This document shows positions 1-6,554 of a DNA stretch of 27,423 bases, in pieces (the stretch's first letter is position 1; each line of letters begins with the position of its first letter). This DNA is from Bacteroidota bacterium (lineage in GTDB: Bacteria > Bacteroidota > Bacteroidia > Flavobacteriales > Flavobacteriaceae), in contig JAEWLD010000307.1 in the NCBI GenBank assembly GCA_023393485.1, positions 1 through 27,423 on the forward strand. The letters run 5' to 3'. The position numbers were made by a program, and so were the translations under genes. The notes beneath the pieces were generated by a model. That model was not told the DNA's origin. It worked only from the letters and a program-made list of their open reading frames with translations, and did no database searches.

Positions 1-394
1 ATTGGATGTAAGCCGCTGCCGTTGACATTCCGTAAAGAAAACTTGAACATGCAGCCTGCAGGTCATATGCAAAGGCATTGGTTGCTCCAATTTGTGTGGC
101 TACATAAACTGCCGTCGATGCAACCGGCATGTCGGGCGTTGCTGTCGCCACAATGACCATATCAATGTCAAGCGGGTTTAATCCTGACCTGTCTATTAGG
201 TTTTGAGCGGCTTTGATGGCGAGGTAAGAAGTGCCTTTGCCTTTATCTTTGAGGATGCGTCTTTCTTTGATTCCGGTGCGCGTGGTGATCCATTCATCGT
301 TGGTATCTACCATGGTTTCAAGGACTTGGTTCGAGAGGACAAAATCCGGAACATATGCACCGACTGCCGTGATAGCGGCTGTTATTGTATTCAT
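1..394 (-). CDS. fabH: Beta-ketoacyl-ACP synthase III (FabH), 3' part cut by window edge
   Basis: Starts type II fatty acid synthesis by condensing an acyl-CoA with malonyl-ACP in the cytoplasm. Read from the ATG at 394, 131 codons stay open to the window edge. The segment DTNDEWITTRTGIKERR (residues about 30-46) and AACSSFLYG with the nucleophile Cys116 are the N-terminal half of the KAS III family; the catalytic His and Asn would lie outside the window. It sits downstream of DUF177 and rpmF, an order conserved in many bacteria. A terminator-like hairpin at 512-539 lies between rpmF and this gene, so it may be transcribed separately or by read-through; I see no convincing promoter of its own in 395-511, only a 7/8 TAnnTTTG match at 457-464. 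Identity is secure; the length cannot be judged. Confidence 0.93.
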   Translation of the reverse strand, partial: MNTITAAITAVGAYVPDFVLSNQVLETMVDTNDEWITTRTGIKERRILKDKGKGTSYLAIKAAQNLIDRSGLNPLDIDMVIVATATPDMPVASTAVYVATQIGATNAFAYDLQAACSSFLYGMSTAAAYIQ

Positions 395-511
395 AGAATT
401 GAGCTTAGTTTCTTATGGAATACGCGATTCAATAAGGGGTGGAAATTACGAAAAAAAAAGATAACCGCAGAGACACCGAGCGGTAATTTTACCCCAAAAG
501 TTGGTGCCAAT

Positions 512-539
512 AAAAAAAACTCCCACAACGTGAGAGTTT
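512..539 (-). terminator. Intrinsic terminator after rpmF
   Basis: Arms 517-526 and 530-539 form a 10-bp stem with one mismatch and a 3-nt loop. Read on the minus strand the stem is followed by eight T (512-519). It lies 24 bp past the rpmF stop and ahead of fabH, so it could end or attenuate the DUF177-rpmF transcript. Confidence 0.7.
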
Positions 540-562
540 ATATTTATTAAGCGGTGCCGTGA

Positions 563-757
563 TTAGGCAGCAGCAATTTGCTTGTCAATAACAACCTGAC
601 CCCTGTAGTACATTTTACCTTCGTGCCAGTAAGCCCTGTGGTACAAATGTGCCTCGCCGGTTACCGGGCAAGTCGCGATAGTTGCAGCAGTCGCTTTGTA
701 GTGCGTTCTTCTTTTGTCCCTTCTCGTTTTCGAGGTTTTTCTTTTAGGATGTGCCAT
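563..757 (-). CDS. rpmF: 50S ribosomal protein L32
   Basis: Protein of the large ribosomal subunit, 64 residues, the usual size. The N-terminus [17 protein letters not shown] is the basic L32 signature, and [20 protein letters not shown] is the form seen in Bacteroidetes. Only one Cys (Cys29) is present, so the four-Cys zinc ribbon found in some L32 proteins is absent. The gene starts 6 bp after the DUF177 stop, so the two form one operon, as in most bacteria. The transcript probably ends at the hairpin at 512-539. Confidence 0.97.
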   Translation of the reverse strand: MAHPKRKTSKTRRDKRRTHYKATAATIATCPVTGEAHLYHRAYWHEGKMYYRGQVVIDKQIAAA

Positions 758-763
758 TGTATT

Positions 764-1306
764 CTATTTTTTATCTTTTAACAGTTGTTTTAATTTATCC
801 CAACGGGGATCGGTCTCTTCTTTCTTCTCTTCAGGCCTGACCTGTTTTACCTCCAGCTCTTTTAGCTTTTTCAGCGCTTCGGATTCCAAAGTGCCGTCTT
901 TGACGCCCGGATGTATCCGCTTTAACGGTACCGAAAGCACAATCATTTCGTAGATGTACTGCGACACGTCGATTTGGTGTTCGCCATGAGGCAGAATCAG
1001 CAATTCTTCATTGTCATTGTTGAATTCCTCGCCAAACTGAACCACAAGCTTGAACTTTCCTTTCACCGGAAGGTCAAACATTTCGCCGGTCAAATCACAC
1101 GGAACATTTACGGTTCCGGCGTGTTTGAACGCGAGCTCGAGCATGGTCGATTTCTTCTCAAAAGCCAGATTGACCTTGATGTCGACAGCTTCATATTCAT
1201 CGTATTCGAATTGATCAAAGAACGTCTTATCGATCTGGTATTCAAACTGGTGCTTGCCAACTTTTAACCCAACAAACGGGATTAAAAATTCATTTAGCTT
1301 TTTCAT
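764..1306 (-). CDS. DUF177 (YceD family) protein
   Basis: A 180-residue member of the DUF177/YceD family, the usual partner gene upstream of rpmF. E. coli YceD is needed for normal accumulation of 23S rRNA; the exact biochemical role is not settled. The N-terminus MKKLNEFLIPFVGLKVGKH and the central segment FKHAGTVNVPCDLTGEMFDLP resemble other Bacteroidetes members. The C-terminus (about 150-180) is Lys/Glu rich and ends in DPRWDKLKQLLKDKK, close to the family's DPRWEKLK-type end. The ATG at 1306 is supported by a full promoter at 1327-1357. It is the first gene of the operon with rpmF. Confidence 0.88.
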   Translation of the reverse strand: MKKLNEFLIPFVGLKVGKHQFEYQIDKTFFDQFEYDEYEAVDIKVNLAFEKKSTMLELAFKHAGTVNVPCDLTGEMFDLPVKGKFKLVVQFGEEFNNDNEELLILPHGEHQIDVSQYIYEMIVLSVPLKRIHPGVKDGTLESEALKKLKELEVKQVRPEEKKEETDPRWDKLKQLLKDKK

Positions 1307-1326
1307 GTCACCATTATTTGAGCGCG

Positions 1327-1357
1327 CAAAGATATAAATTTATCGCAATACGCAAAA
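1327..1357 (-). promoter_or_regulatory. Bacteroidetes-type promoter of DUF177-rpmF
   Basis: On the minus strand a TTTTG box (1357-1353), an 18-bp spacer and TATCTTTG (1334-1327) match the Bacteroidetes consensus TTG-N17-23-TAnnTTTG. The -7 box ends 20 nt before the ATG at 1306. Confidence 0.6.
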
Positions 1358-1376
1358 GCAATTGTTGAAATATTTT

Positions 1377-2426
1377 CTATGCCGGCTTGTCTTTGATTTT
1401 CAAAGGCTTTTTGCTGATTTCTGCATACTCGTGTCTTGAGTTATAAACATCAATCGCCAAATAGACCGCTTCCTTGAACGAATTGTGATCGGCGATGCCC
1501 TTGCCGGCGATATCGTACGCCGTACCGTGATCGGGTGACGTCCTTATTTTGTCAAGCCCGGCCGTATAATTGACGCCCTTGCCGAAAGCCAATGTCTTGA
1601 ACGGAATCAATCCCTGGTCGTGATACGCCGCAATAACTGCATCGTATTTCTCATACTGCCCGCTTCCGAAAAAGCCGTCAGCCGGAAATGGCCCGAAAAC
1701 CAAAGTTCCGTTTTCAAACATCTTTTTGATGACCGGCAGCAAAATTTCCTTGTCTTCATTGCCAATGACTCCGCCGTCCCCGGCATGTGGATTTAATCCG
1801 AGCACCGCAATCTTTGGTTTGGTGATGCTGAAATCCTGAATCAATGTTTGTCGGATGGTTTCGATTTTCATCCGGACCAGACCTTCAGTCAGATGCGACG
1901 CGACTTCGTTTACCGGAACATGATCGGTCAGCAAGCCGACACGCAAATTGTCCTGAACCATCAGCATTAACGCATTACCTTCAAGTTCTTGATTGAGGTA
2001 ATCTGTATGTCCCGGAAATTTGAAATCGTCAGACTGAATATTGTATTTATTGATCGGAGCGGTTACGAGCACGTCGACTTCGCCGTTTTTTAGCGCCTCG
2101 GTCGCAGCAATAAATGATTTGATCGCATATTTACCGGCATTTTCATCACTTTCGCCAGGCCTGATTTCCACAGGTTCCCGCCAAATGTTGAGCACGTTGA
2201 TCTTGCCCGGAATGATTTGGTCGGTATGGTCGATACCATGAAGGTTTGAGGTCGATTCGAAGCTTTTTTTGATAAACGACAAAACTTTGACATTGGCGAA
2301 AATCACCGGCGTACAAAGCTCGAGCATGCGCGAATCCTCGAACGTCTTGAGAATGATTTCACTGCCGATGCCATTCAAATCGCCGACTGAAATCCCAACG
2401 ATGATATTTTCTGCTTTTTTGACCAT
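1377..2426 (-). CDS. pdxA: 4-hydroxythreonine-4-phosphate dehydrogenase
   Basis: NAD-dependent enzyme of the DXP-dependent pyridoxal phosphate pathway; it oxidises 4-phosphohydroxy-L-threonine, and its product is combined with deoxyxylulose phosphate by PdxJ. From the chosen ATG at 2426 the protein has 349 residues, a normal PdxA length. Visible motifs are GISVGDLNGIGSEI at the N-terminus, FPGHTDYL (His140, substrate site) and the three metal-binding histidines His169 (LTDHVPVNE), His214 (GLNPHAGDGG) and His269 (AAYHDQGL). The frame is open 16 codons further to 2474, but that start is rejected because the family begins near MVKKAENIIVGIS and a promoter -7 box lies at 2456-2463, downstream of 2474. 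Divergent from riboflavin synthase. Confidence 0.95.
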   Translation of the reverse strand: MVKKAENIIVGISVGDLNGIGSEIILKTFEDSRMLELCTPVIFANVKVLSFIKKSFESTSNLHGIDHTDQIIPGKINVLNIWREPVEIRPGESDENAGKYAIKSFIAATEALKNGEVDVLVTAPINKYNIQSDDFKFPGHTDYLNQELEGNALMLMVQDNLRVGLLTDHVPVNEVASHLTEGLVRMKIETIRQTLIQDFSITKPKIAVLGLNPHAGDGGVIGNEDKEILLPVIKKMFENGTLVFGPFPADGFFGSGQYEKYDAVIAAYHDQGLIPFKTLAFGKGVNYTAGLDKIRTSPDHGTAYDIAGKGIADHNSFKEAVYLAIDVYNSRHEYAEISKKPLKIKDKPA

Positions 2427-2455
2427 TTGCCTTGAATTAGCTACTTTTGGAGCAG

Positions 2456-2490
2456 CAAATGTAGCAAGAACCACTTTAAACTTTTTCCAA
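2456..2490 (-). promoter_or_regulatory. pdxA: Candidate pdxA promoter
   Basis: On the minus strand TACATTTG (2463-2456) matches TAnnTTTG exactly. TTG at 2490-2488 is 24 bp upstream, one base beyond the usual range. Transcription would begin near 2450, which supports the ATG at 2426 over the upstream in-frame start. Confidence 0.45.
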
Positions 2491-2635
2491 TTGGCTGCAA
2501 AATGTTCTTTTTTTCGATATTTCTCCGTTTTCCTGGTTCCGTAGCGCTGCCATGCAACTCTAAAAACAGAAAATCTGAAAAAAATCTAATTATTTAGCTT
2601 CAATTGGAAAAAATGCAAATGAATCCATCAATACC

Positions 2636-3226
2636 ATGTTTACCGGAATAATCGAAACGCTCGGTGTCGTGACCAACGTCCAAAACGAAAACGACAATCT
2701 TCACCTCACGATCAAATCATCGCTCGCGCCCGAACTCAAAATCGACCAAAGCGTGTCGCACAACGGCATTTGCCTGACGGTGGTTCAGGTCAATACCGAC
2801 GAATACACAGTGACCGCGATACGCGAAACGATCGAAAAAACCAATATCGGTGACTGGCAGACTGGGGATTCGATCAATCTTGAGCGTGGCATGCAGCTCG
2901 GCGCGCGGCTCGACGGCCATATTGTCCAAGGCCATGTTGACCAAACGGCGGTCTGCACGGCAATTGCAGAGGCAAACGGAAGCTGGTATTTCACTTTTGA
3001 ATATGATCCGGCGGGCGGAAACGTCACAATCGATAAAGGGTCGATTACCGTAAATGGCGTCAGTTTGACGGTTGTTGATTCGCGTGAGGATGCTTTTAGC
3101 GTAGCAATAATTCCCTACACTTTTGAGCACACAAATTTCAATGCCTTTGAAATTGGTACGAAAGTCAACCTTGAATTTGATGTTATCGGCAAATATGTCT
3201 CGAAACTTTACGGTCAGCGACGCTGA
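2636..3226 (+). CDS. ribE: Riboflavin synthase, alpha subunit
   Basis: Catalyses the last step of riboflavin synthesis, the dismutation of two 6,7-dimethyl-8-ribityllumazine molecules; it acts as a trimer in the cytoplasm. The 196-residue protein has the expected tandem of two lumazine-binding barrels: the first starts at MFTGIIETLG, and the second begins near residue 83 (MQLGARLDGHIVQGHVDQ). SVSHNGICLTV and the later GSITVNGVSLTVV are the paired family motifs of the two halves. The ATG follows a 209-bp divergent gap from pdxA in which I see no RFN (FMN) riboswitch. A bidirectional terminator at 3236-3266 closes the gene. Confidence 0.95.
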   Translation: MFTGIIETLGVVTNVQNENDNLHLTIKSSLAPELKIDQSVSHNGICLTVVQVNTDEYTVTAIRETIEKTNIGDWQTGDSINLERGMQLGARLDGHIVQGHVDQTAVCTAIAEANGSWYFTFEYDPAGGNVTIDKGSITVNGVSLTVVDSREDAFSVAIIPYTFEHTNFNAFEIGTKVNLEFDVIGKYVSKLYGQRR

Positions 3227-3235
3227 TGTATAAAC

Positions 3236-3266
3236 AAAAAACCCGGCTTTAATGCTGGGTTTTTTT
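3236..3266. terminator. Bidirectional terminator between ribE and the small sorting-signal protein
   Basis: A run of A, a stem ACCCGGC/GCTGGGT (3241-3247 with 3254-3260, one G-T pair), a 6-nt loop and a run of T form a hairpin that works on both strands. It overlaps the stop codon of the minus-strand gene ending at 3249 and lies 10 bp past the ribE stop. Confidence 0.75.
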
Positions 3267-3467
3267 ATCGATGTTGAATTTGTACACTTTGTAGATTCCG
3301 TAGCAAAGCGCTAATGCCAAAAGGAATATGAGACCGCTGTCCACAGGTAGTCCCGGCGGAGGCGGCGGGGTCGGTGGCGGCGGATCACTAGGCGCTGCAA
3401 GGCAGGTCGCCATTGGGATTATAATGAATGCCAGAAGCGTCAATAACCTCATTGGGACAATTTTCAT
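3249..3467 (-). CDS. Tiny secreted/membrane protein with PID-CTERM-like sorting signal
   Basis: 72 residues from the ATG at 3467. Residues 1-25 form a signal peptide (MKIVPMRLLTLLAFIIIPMA, then TCLAAP). Residues 26-40 are almost only proline (DPPPPTPPPPPGLP). Residues 41-62 (PVDSGLIFLLALALCYGIYK) are a Pro-x-Asp-x-Gly motif running into one hydrophobic helix, followed by basic residues. This layout matches the PID-CTERM putative protein-sorting domain of Bacteroidetes. Nearly the whole mature protein is linker plus sorting signal, so it may be a minimal sorted peptide or a membrane-anchored accessory. The frame extends to 3503, but the later start places the signal peptide correctly and fits the promoter at 3475-3505. 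Function unknown. Confidence 0.75.
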   Translation of the reverse strand: MKIVPMRLLTLLAFIIIPMATCLAAPSDPPPPTPPPPPGLPVDSGLIFLLALALCYGIYKVYKFNIDKKTQH

Positions 3468-3474
3468 AAGGGTG

Positions 3475-3505
3475 TAAAAGTAAATAAAAATTCTTTTTGA
3501 CAAAA
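3475..3505 (-). promoter_or_regulatory. Candidate promoter of the small sorting-signal protein
   Basis: Minus strand: TTTTG (3505-3501), an 18-bp spacer and TACTTTTA (3482-3475), a 7/8 match to TAnnTTTG. It ends 7 nt before the ATG at 3467, implying a very short leader. Confidence 0.4.
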
Positions 3506-3645
3506 TTTTTTCGCAATTAAAATAAATTTTTGAACAATCGACAAAATACCCGCCGAAAAACCCAATTTTATTGAGAAATCTAAAATAACGTCCTCAAAAT
3601 CAACTCAATCTTTTGAGGGCCAAAAATAAAACCTCAGTCTTAAAA

Positions 3646-3665
3646 AAACGCTTCCAAAGGCGTTT
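3646..3665. terminator. Terminator-like hairpin of unclear role
   Basis: AAACGCTT (3646-3653) pairs with AGGCGTTT (3658-3665) with one G-T pair and a 4-nt loop. A T-run follows it on the minus strand (A-tract from 3643). No supported gene ends here on either strand, so it may belong to an unrecognised short transcript or to the 5' leader of the radical SAM gene. Confidence 0.3.
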
Positions 3666-3756
3666 ATTAACGTAAAATTTACGCATTTAGTTTCACTTTC
3701 TTACAAGGCATTTGTTTTTTAACTTTTGTTGATGTATGTTTCCGGCAAACGCATCG

Positions 3757-3764
3757 TACCTTTC
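3757..3764 (+). promoter_or_regulatory. Possible -7 box of the radical SAM gene
   Basis: TACCTTTC matches TAnnTTTG at 7 of 8 positions and ends 17 nt before the ATG at 3782. No TTG lies at the right distance upstream. Confidence 0.3.
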
Positions 3765-3781
3765 GCGTTAAATCATTCCCC

Positions 3782-5038
3782 ATGTCAGACCGCATTCGCG
3801 AAAAGCTATCGATTTTGGCCGATGCCGCCAAATATGACGTATCGTGCTCGTCAAGTGGAAGCAATAGAAAAAACACGTCCAACGGTCTTGGCGACGCCAG
3901 CAATTCAGGCATTTGCCATACATATACCGAAGATGGCCGGTGTGTTTCGCTCCTTAAAATCCTATTGACCAATCACTGTATATATGATTGTGCTTTTTGC
4001 GTCTCCCGGAAAAGTAATGATGTCAAACGCGCGGCTTTTACCGTTGATGAAGTCGTGGATTTGACGATGAATTTTTATCGCCGAAATTACATTGAAGGAC
4101 TATTCCTGAGTTCAGGCATTTTTAAAAACGCCGACTACACGATGGAACGCCTGGTGCGGATCGCAAAGAAACTTAGACTTGAAAACAATTTCAACGGCTA
4201 CATCCATTTAAAAACGATTCCCGGCGCTAGCGAGGAATTATTGACTGAAGCCGGATTATACGCCGACAGAATGAGCATCAATCTCGAAATGCCGACCGAG
4301 GCCGGGCTTAAATTGCTTGCTCCTGAAAAGTCGCATGACGAGGTTAAAAAACCACTTGGATTCATCAAAGACAGCATAATTGCGTTGGCCGACGAAAAGA
4401 AGCTGATCAAACACGTCCCGAAATTTGTTCCGGCAGGCCAAAGCACGCAAATGGTCATTGGCGCGACACCTGAAACCGATATGGAAATCATGTACAGCGC
4501 AGACCAGTATTATAAGGATTACAGCCTAAAGCGCGTATATTATTCGGGTTACGTCCCGATCAGCTTTGATTCGCGCATGCCCGCAATTGGCAGTCAGCCG
4601 CCGCTCTTGCGCGAAAACAGACTATACCAGACAGATTGGCTGATGCGGTTTTACGGTTTCGACGTAAAGGAAATCCTGAATGTAAAAAACCCGCATCTCG
4701 ATGCCGATATCGATCCTAAACTGAGTTGGGCGTTGCGCAATATGGATCATTTTCCGGTCGACATCAATACGGCGGATTATAGAATGATTTTACGCATCCC
4801 GGGAATTGGCGTCGGGTCGGCGAAGAAAATTTGGCAGGCGCGTAAGTTTGGCAAACTGTGTTCGGACCAATTGAAGAAAATGGGAATTGCGTGGAACCGC
4901 GCCAAACATTTCATTCGCTGCGCCGACAGTGTTTTTGTGTTGAACGAACCTGACGCGATGCGTGTGAAGGGATTGATTTTGGGTGAAAGTTCGAGTAAAT
5001 ATTTAAAAGTGCCGCAACAGCAATTGAGCCTATTTTAA
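3782..5038 (+). CDS. Putative DNA modification/repair radical SAM protein (TIGR03916-like)
   Basis: 418-residue radical SAM enzyme. The cluster motif CIYDCAFC (Cys66, Cys70, Cys73) follows LLTNH and would bind the 4Fe-4S cluster that cleaves S-adenosylmethionine. Extra cysteines lie at 22, 45 and 54. The C-terminal part carries a helix-hairpin-helix (ILRIPGIGVGSAKKIW, about 341-356), a DNA-binding element. The protein ends in QLSLF, which matches the bacterial sliding-clamp binding motif. Length, cluster motif and HhH fit the family named rSAM_link_UDG, which occurs beside the DUF4130/TIGR03915 family, and such a protein is encoded next here (5181). The substrate of the family is not established. 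The ATG at 3782 is the only good start. Confidence 0.85.
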   Translation: MSDRIREKLSILADAAKYDVSCSSSGSNRKNTSNGLGDASNSGICHTYTEDGRCVSLLKILLTNHCIYDCAFCVSRKSNDVKRAAFTVDEVVDLTMNFYRRNYIEGLFLSSGIFKNADYTMERLVRIAKKLRLENNFNGYIHLKTIPGASEELLTEAGLYADRMSINLEMPTEAGLKLLAPEKSHDEVKKPLGFIKDSIIALADEKKLIKHVPKFVPAGQSTQMVIGATPETDMEIMYSADQYYKDYSLKRVYYSGYVPISFDSRMPAIGSQPPLLRENRLYQTDWLMRFYGFDVKEILNVKNPHLDADIDPKLSWALRNMDHFPVDINTADYRMILRIPGIGVGSAKKIWQARKFGKLCSDQLKKMGIAWNRAKHFIRCADSVFVLNEPDAMRVKGLILGESSSKYLKVPQQQLSLF

Positions 5039-5048
5039 TCAAAAAGTG

Positions 5049-5079
5049 CGGAAAAGCCGTAATATTCCGGTTTATTTTT
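5049..5079 (+). terminator. Weak terminator candidate after the radical SAM gene
   Basis: CGGAA (5049-5053) and TTCCG (5065-5069) form a 5-bp stem with an 11-nt loop, followed by a T-rich tail (5071-5079). Weak; transcription may continue into the gene at 5181. Confidence 0.25.
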
Positions 5080-5115
5080 GATTAGATTGTAGTGGCATTT
5101 TTTTGGACATTGGAT

Positions 5116-5148
5116 AAACCCCAAAGGTTTTGAAAACCTTTGGGGTTT
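5116..5148. repeat. 33-bp palindromic repeat, copy 1
   Basis: Two 16-nt arms, AAACCCCAAAGGTTTT (5116-5131) and AAAACCTTTGGGGTTT (5133-5148), around a single G: a perfect palindrome. It shares the core AGGTTTTGAAAACCT and the 16+1+16 geometry with copy 2 at 21639-21671. It lies between the radical SAM gene and its partner, 32 bp before the ATG at 5181. It could form a strong hairpin in RNA. Confidence 0.85.
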
Positions 5149-5180
5149 GCCCCCAACAACCAACAATCGTGACCAAAAAC

Positions 5181-5969
5181 ATGACAACGTATATTTTCGA
5201 CGGCACTTTTGAAGGCCTGCTCACCGCAGTGTATGAGTTCTACGAAACCAAAGCCCGATCGGTTCAACTTATTGATGCCGCGCGGTTCCAGCCCACAATT
5301 CTCGGTGATGAGGTTACAATTGTCAGTGACCAATCCAAATCAAAACGCGTTTGGCAAGGACTCGAAAGAAAACTGTCCCCTGATTGGCAACAGCGATTCT
5401 ACAAAGCATTCCTGGCCGAAACCTCAGACGTTTTTCAACATTTATTCGATTTCTCGCGTTACGTGTTCGACAACGCGAAAGGCGCCCAGAACAATTACGG
5501 TCACCCCGCGGTCATTGCAATAGCCCAAGCCGACCGCAGCGTCAATCGCGAACGTCACCGGATGCAAGCCTTCATTCGATTCCAGCAAACCGCGGACGGT
5601 ATTTTCTACGCGCCGATCGAACCCGATTTTAACGTGCTGCCGCTTATCTCCGGCTTTTTCAAAAACCGTTACGCCGACCAGCGGTGGATAATCTATGATT
5701 TGCGCCGGCAATATGGATTATATTATGATTGTGAGAAAGTAGAAGCGATCCAGCTTGACCATACGCCCGAGCTCAAATCAGGCAGCACTTTTCTTGACGA
5801 TGATTTGATTCATGACAACGAACGCCTTTATGGTCTGCTTTGGAATGATTATTTTAGGAGCACCAATATCCCGGCGCGCAAAAATATGAAACTGCACATT
5901 CGTCATGTCCCGAAACGATATTGGCAATTCCTAACCGAAAAACAAGACCCGAGGCGTGAGCGCAATTGA
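5181..5969 (+). CDS. TIGR03915 family (DUF4130) putative DNA metabolism protein
   Basis: 262 residues. The start MTTYIFDGTFEGLLTAVYEFYE and the end LHIRHVPKRYWQFLTEK are typical of the DUF4130/TIGR03915 family, usually found beside the TIGR03916 radical SAM protein and in some genomes fused to a uracil-DNA-glycosylase-like domain. No glycosylase domain is fused here. The central segment AQADRSVNRERHRMQAFIRFQ (split: AQADRSVNRERH, then RMQAFIRFQ) and LISGFFKNRYADQRWIIYD are conserved-looking. An in-frame ATG at 5130 is rejected because it lies inside the palindromic repeat and the family begins with the strand TYIFDGTFEG. The pair is thought to act on DNA, but the reaction is unknown. Confidence 0.83.
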   Translation: MTTYIFDGTFEGLLTAVYEFYETKARSVQLIDAARFQPTILGDEVTIVSDQSKSKRVWQGLERKLSPDWQQRFYKAFLAETSDVFQHLFDFSRYVFDNAKGAQNNYGHPAVIAIAQADRSVNRERHRMQAFIRFQQTADGIFYAPIEPDFNVLPLISGFFKNRYADQRWIIYDLRRQYGLYYDCEKVEAIQLDHTPELKSGSTFLDDDLIHDNERLYGLLWNDYFRSTNIPARKNMKLHIRHVPKRYWQFLTEKQDPRRERN

Positions 5970-5979
5970 AAGAAGTTAG

Positions 5980-6522
5980 ATGGAAAAGATGTTTTTTATC
6001 GCGATCGTCCCGCCAAAAATCACTGCCGATGCCGTGACCGAAATCAAAAACGACTTTGCAAACCGGTTTGAAAGCAAACGGGCGCTGCGTGTAATGCCGC
6101 ATATCACATTGAAGGCGCCGTTTAAAATCTTTGAAGGAAAACGAAGCGGTCTTTTACAATGGTTTTCAAAACTCAAAATCGACCGGCCACCGTTTGAATT
6201 ATCGCTAAACGGTTTTGGCGCATTCAATAAACACAGTCCGGTAATCTTTATACGTCCGGTTCAATCGGAAAACCTCACCGCGCTGCAGTCCAGGCTAATC
6301 GAAAAATTATCTAATCGGCTGCCGAAAGACATTCAATCTACTGACAAGGATTTTCACCCGCATATGACAATTGCCTATCGCGATTTGACCCGTGAAAATT
6401 TCGACAAAGCGTGGTCCGAATATGAACACCTGGATTTCTCGGCGTCCTTTGCAGTCGATGCATTCCATTTACTCGAACACGATGGCACGAAATGGAATAT
6501 TGTCGCGACGCAAAAACTATAA
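5980..6522 (+). CDS. 2'-5' RNA ligase / 2H phosphoesterase family protein
   Basis: 180 residues. The two HxT motifs that define the 2H phosphoesterase fold are present: His41-Ile-Thr43 (PHITLKAPF) and His128-Met-Thr130 (HPHMTIAYRDL). Such enzymes open or close 2',5' or 2',3'-cyclic phosphate linkages in RNA or nucleotides; the substrate here is unknown. The gene begins 10 bp after the TIGR03915-like gene on the same strand, with a GAAAGAAG stretch just upstream of the ATG at 5980, so it is probably the third member of that operon. A second ATG at 5989 (MFFIAIVPP) is an equally possible start. Confidence 0.83.
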   Translation: MEKMFFIAIVPPKITADAVTEIKNDFANRFESKRALRVMPHITLKAPFKIFEGKRSGLLQWFSKLKIDRPPFELSLNGFGAFNKHSPVIFIRPVQSENLTALQSRLIEKLSNRLPKDIQSTDKDFHPHMTIAYRDLTRENFDKAWSEYEHLDFSASFAVDAFHLLEHDGTKWNIVATQKL

Positions 6523-6554
6523 TTTGTTATGTTTGCCCAAATTAAATAAAATTT

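Larger units (their letters stand above)
3468..3781. other. Divergent intergenic region with several inverted repeats
   Basis: This 314-bp stretch has no gene I can support. It is A+T rich and separates two divergent genes. It holds a perfect 8-bp inverted repeat (CCTCAAAA 3592-3599, TTTTGAGG 3611-3618, 11-nt loop), a third copy of the half-arm (CCTCAG, about 3631-3636) that could pair alternatively with 3611-3618, and a second hairpin at 3646-3665. Promoter-like boxes lie at each end (3475-3505 minus, 3757-3764 plus). Confidence 0.6.

Noticed and set aside
2427..2635. Possible FMN riboswitch before riboflavin synthase
   Set aside because: I see no RFN-element conserved segments or multi-stem layout in the gap.
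2717..3130. 137-codon open frame antisense to riboflavin synthase
   Set aside because: Shadow of a well-identified gene; no domain or promoter.
3679..3972. Minus-strand frame ending near the hairpin at 3646-3665
   Set aside because: It overlaps the 5' part of the radical SAM gene; translation is not protein-like. The hairpin alone does not make it a gene.
5130..5180. Earlier in-frame ATG for the DUF4130 gene
   Set aside because: The first codons fall inside the palindromic repeat; the family starts at MTTYIFDGTFEG.
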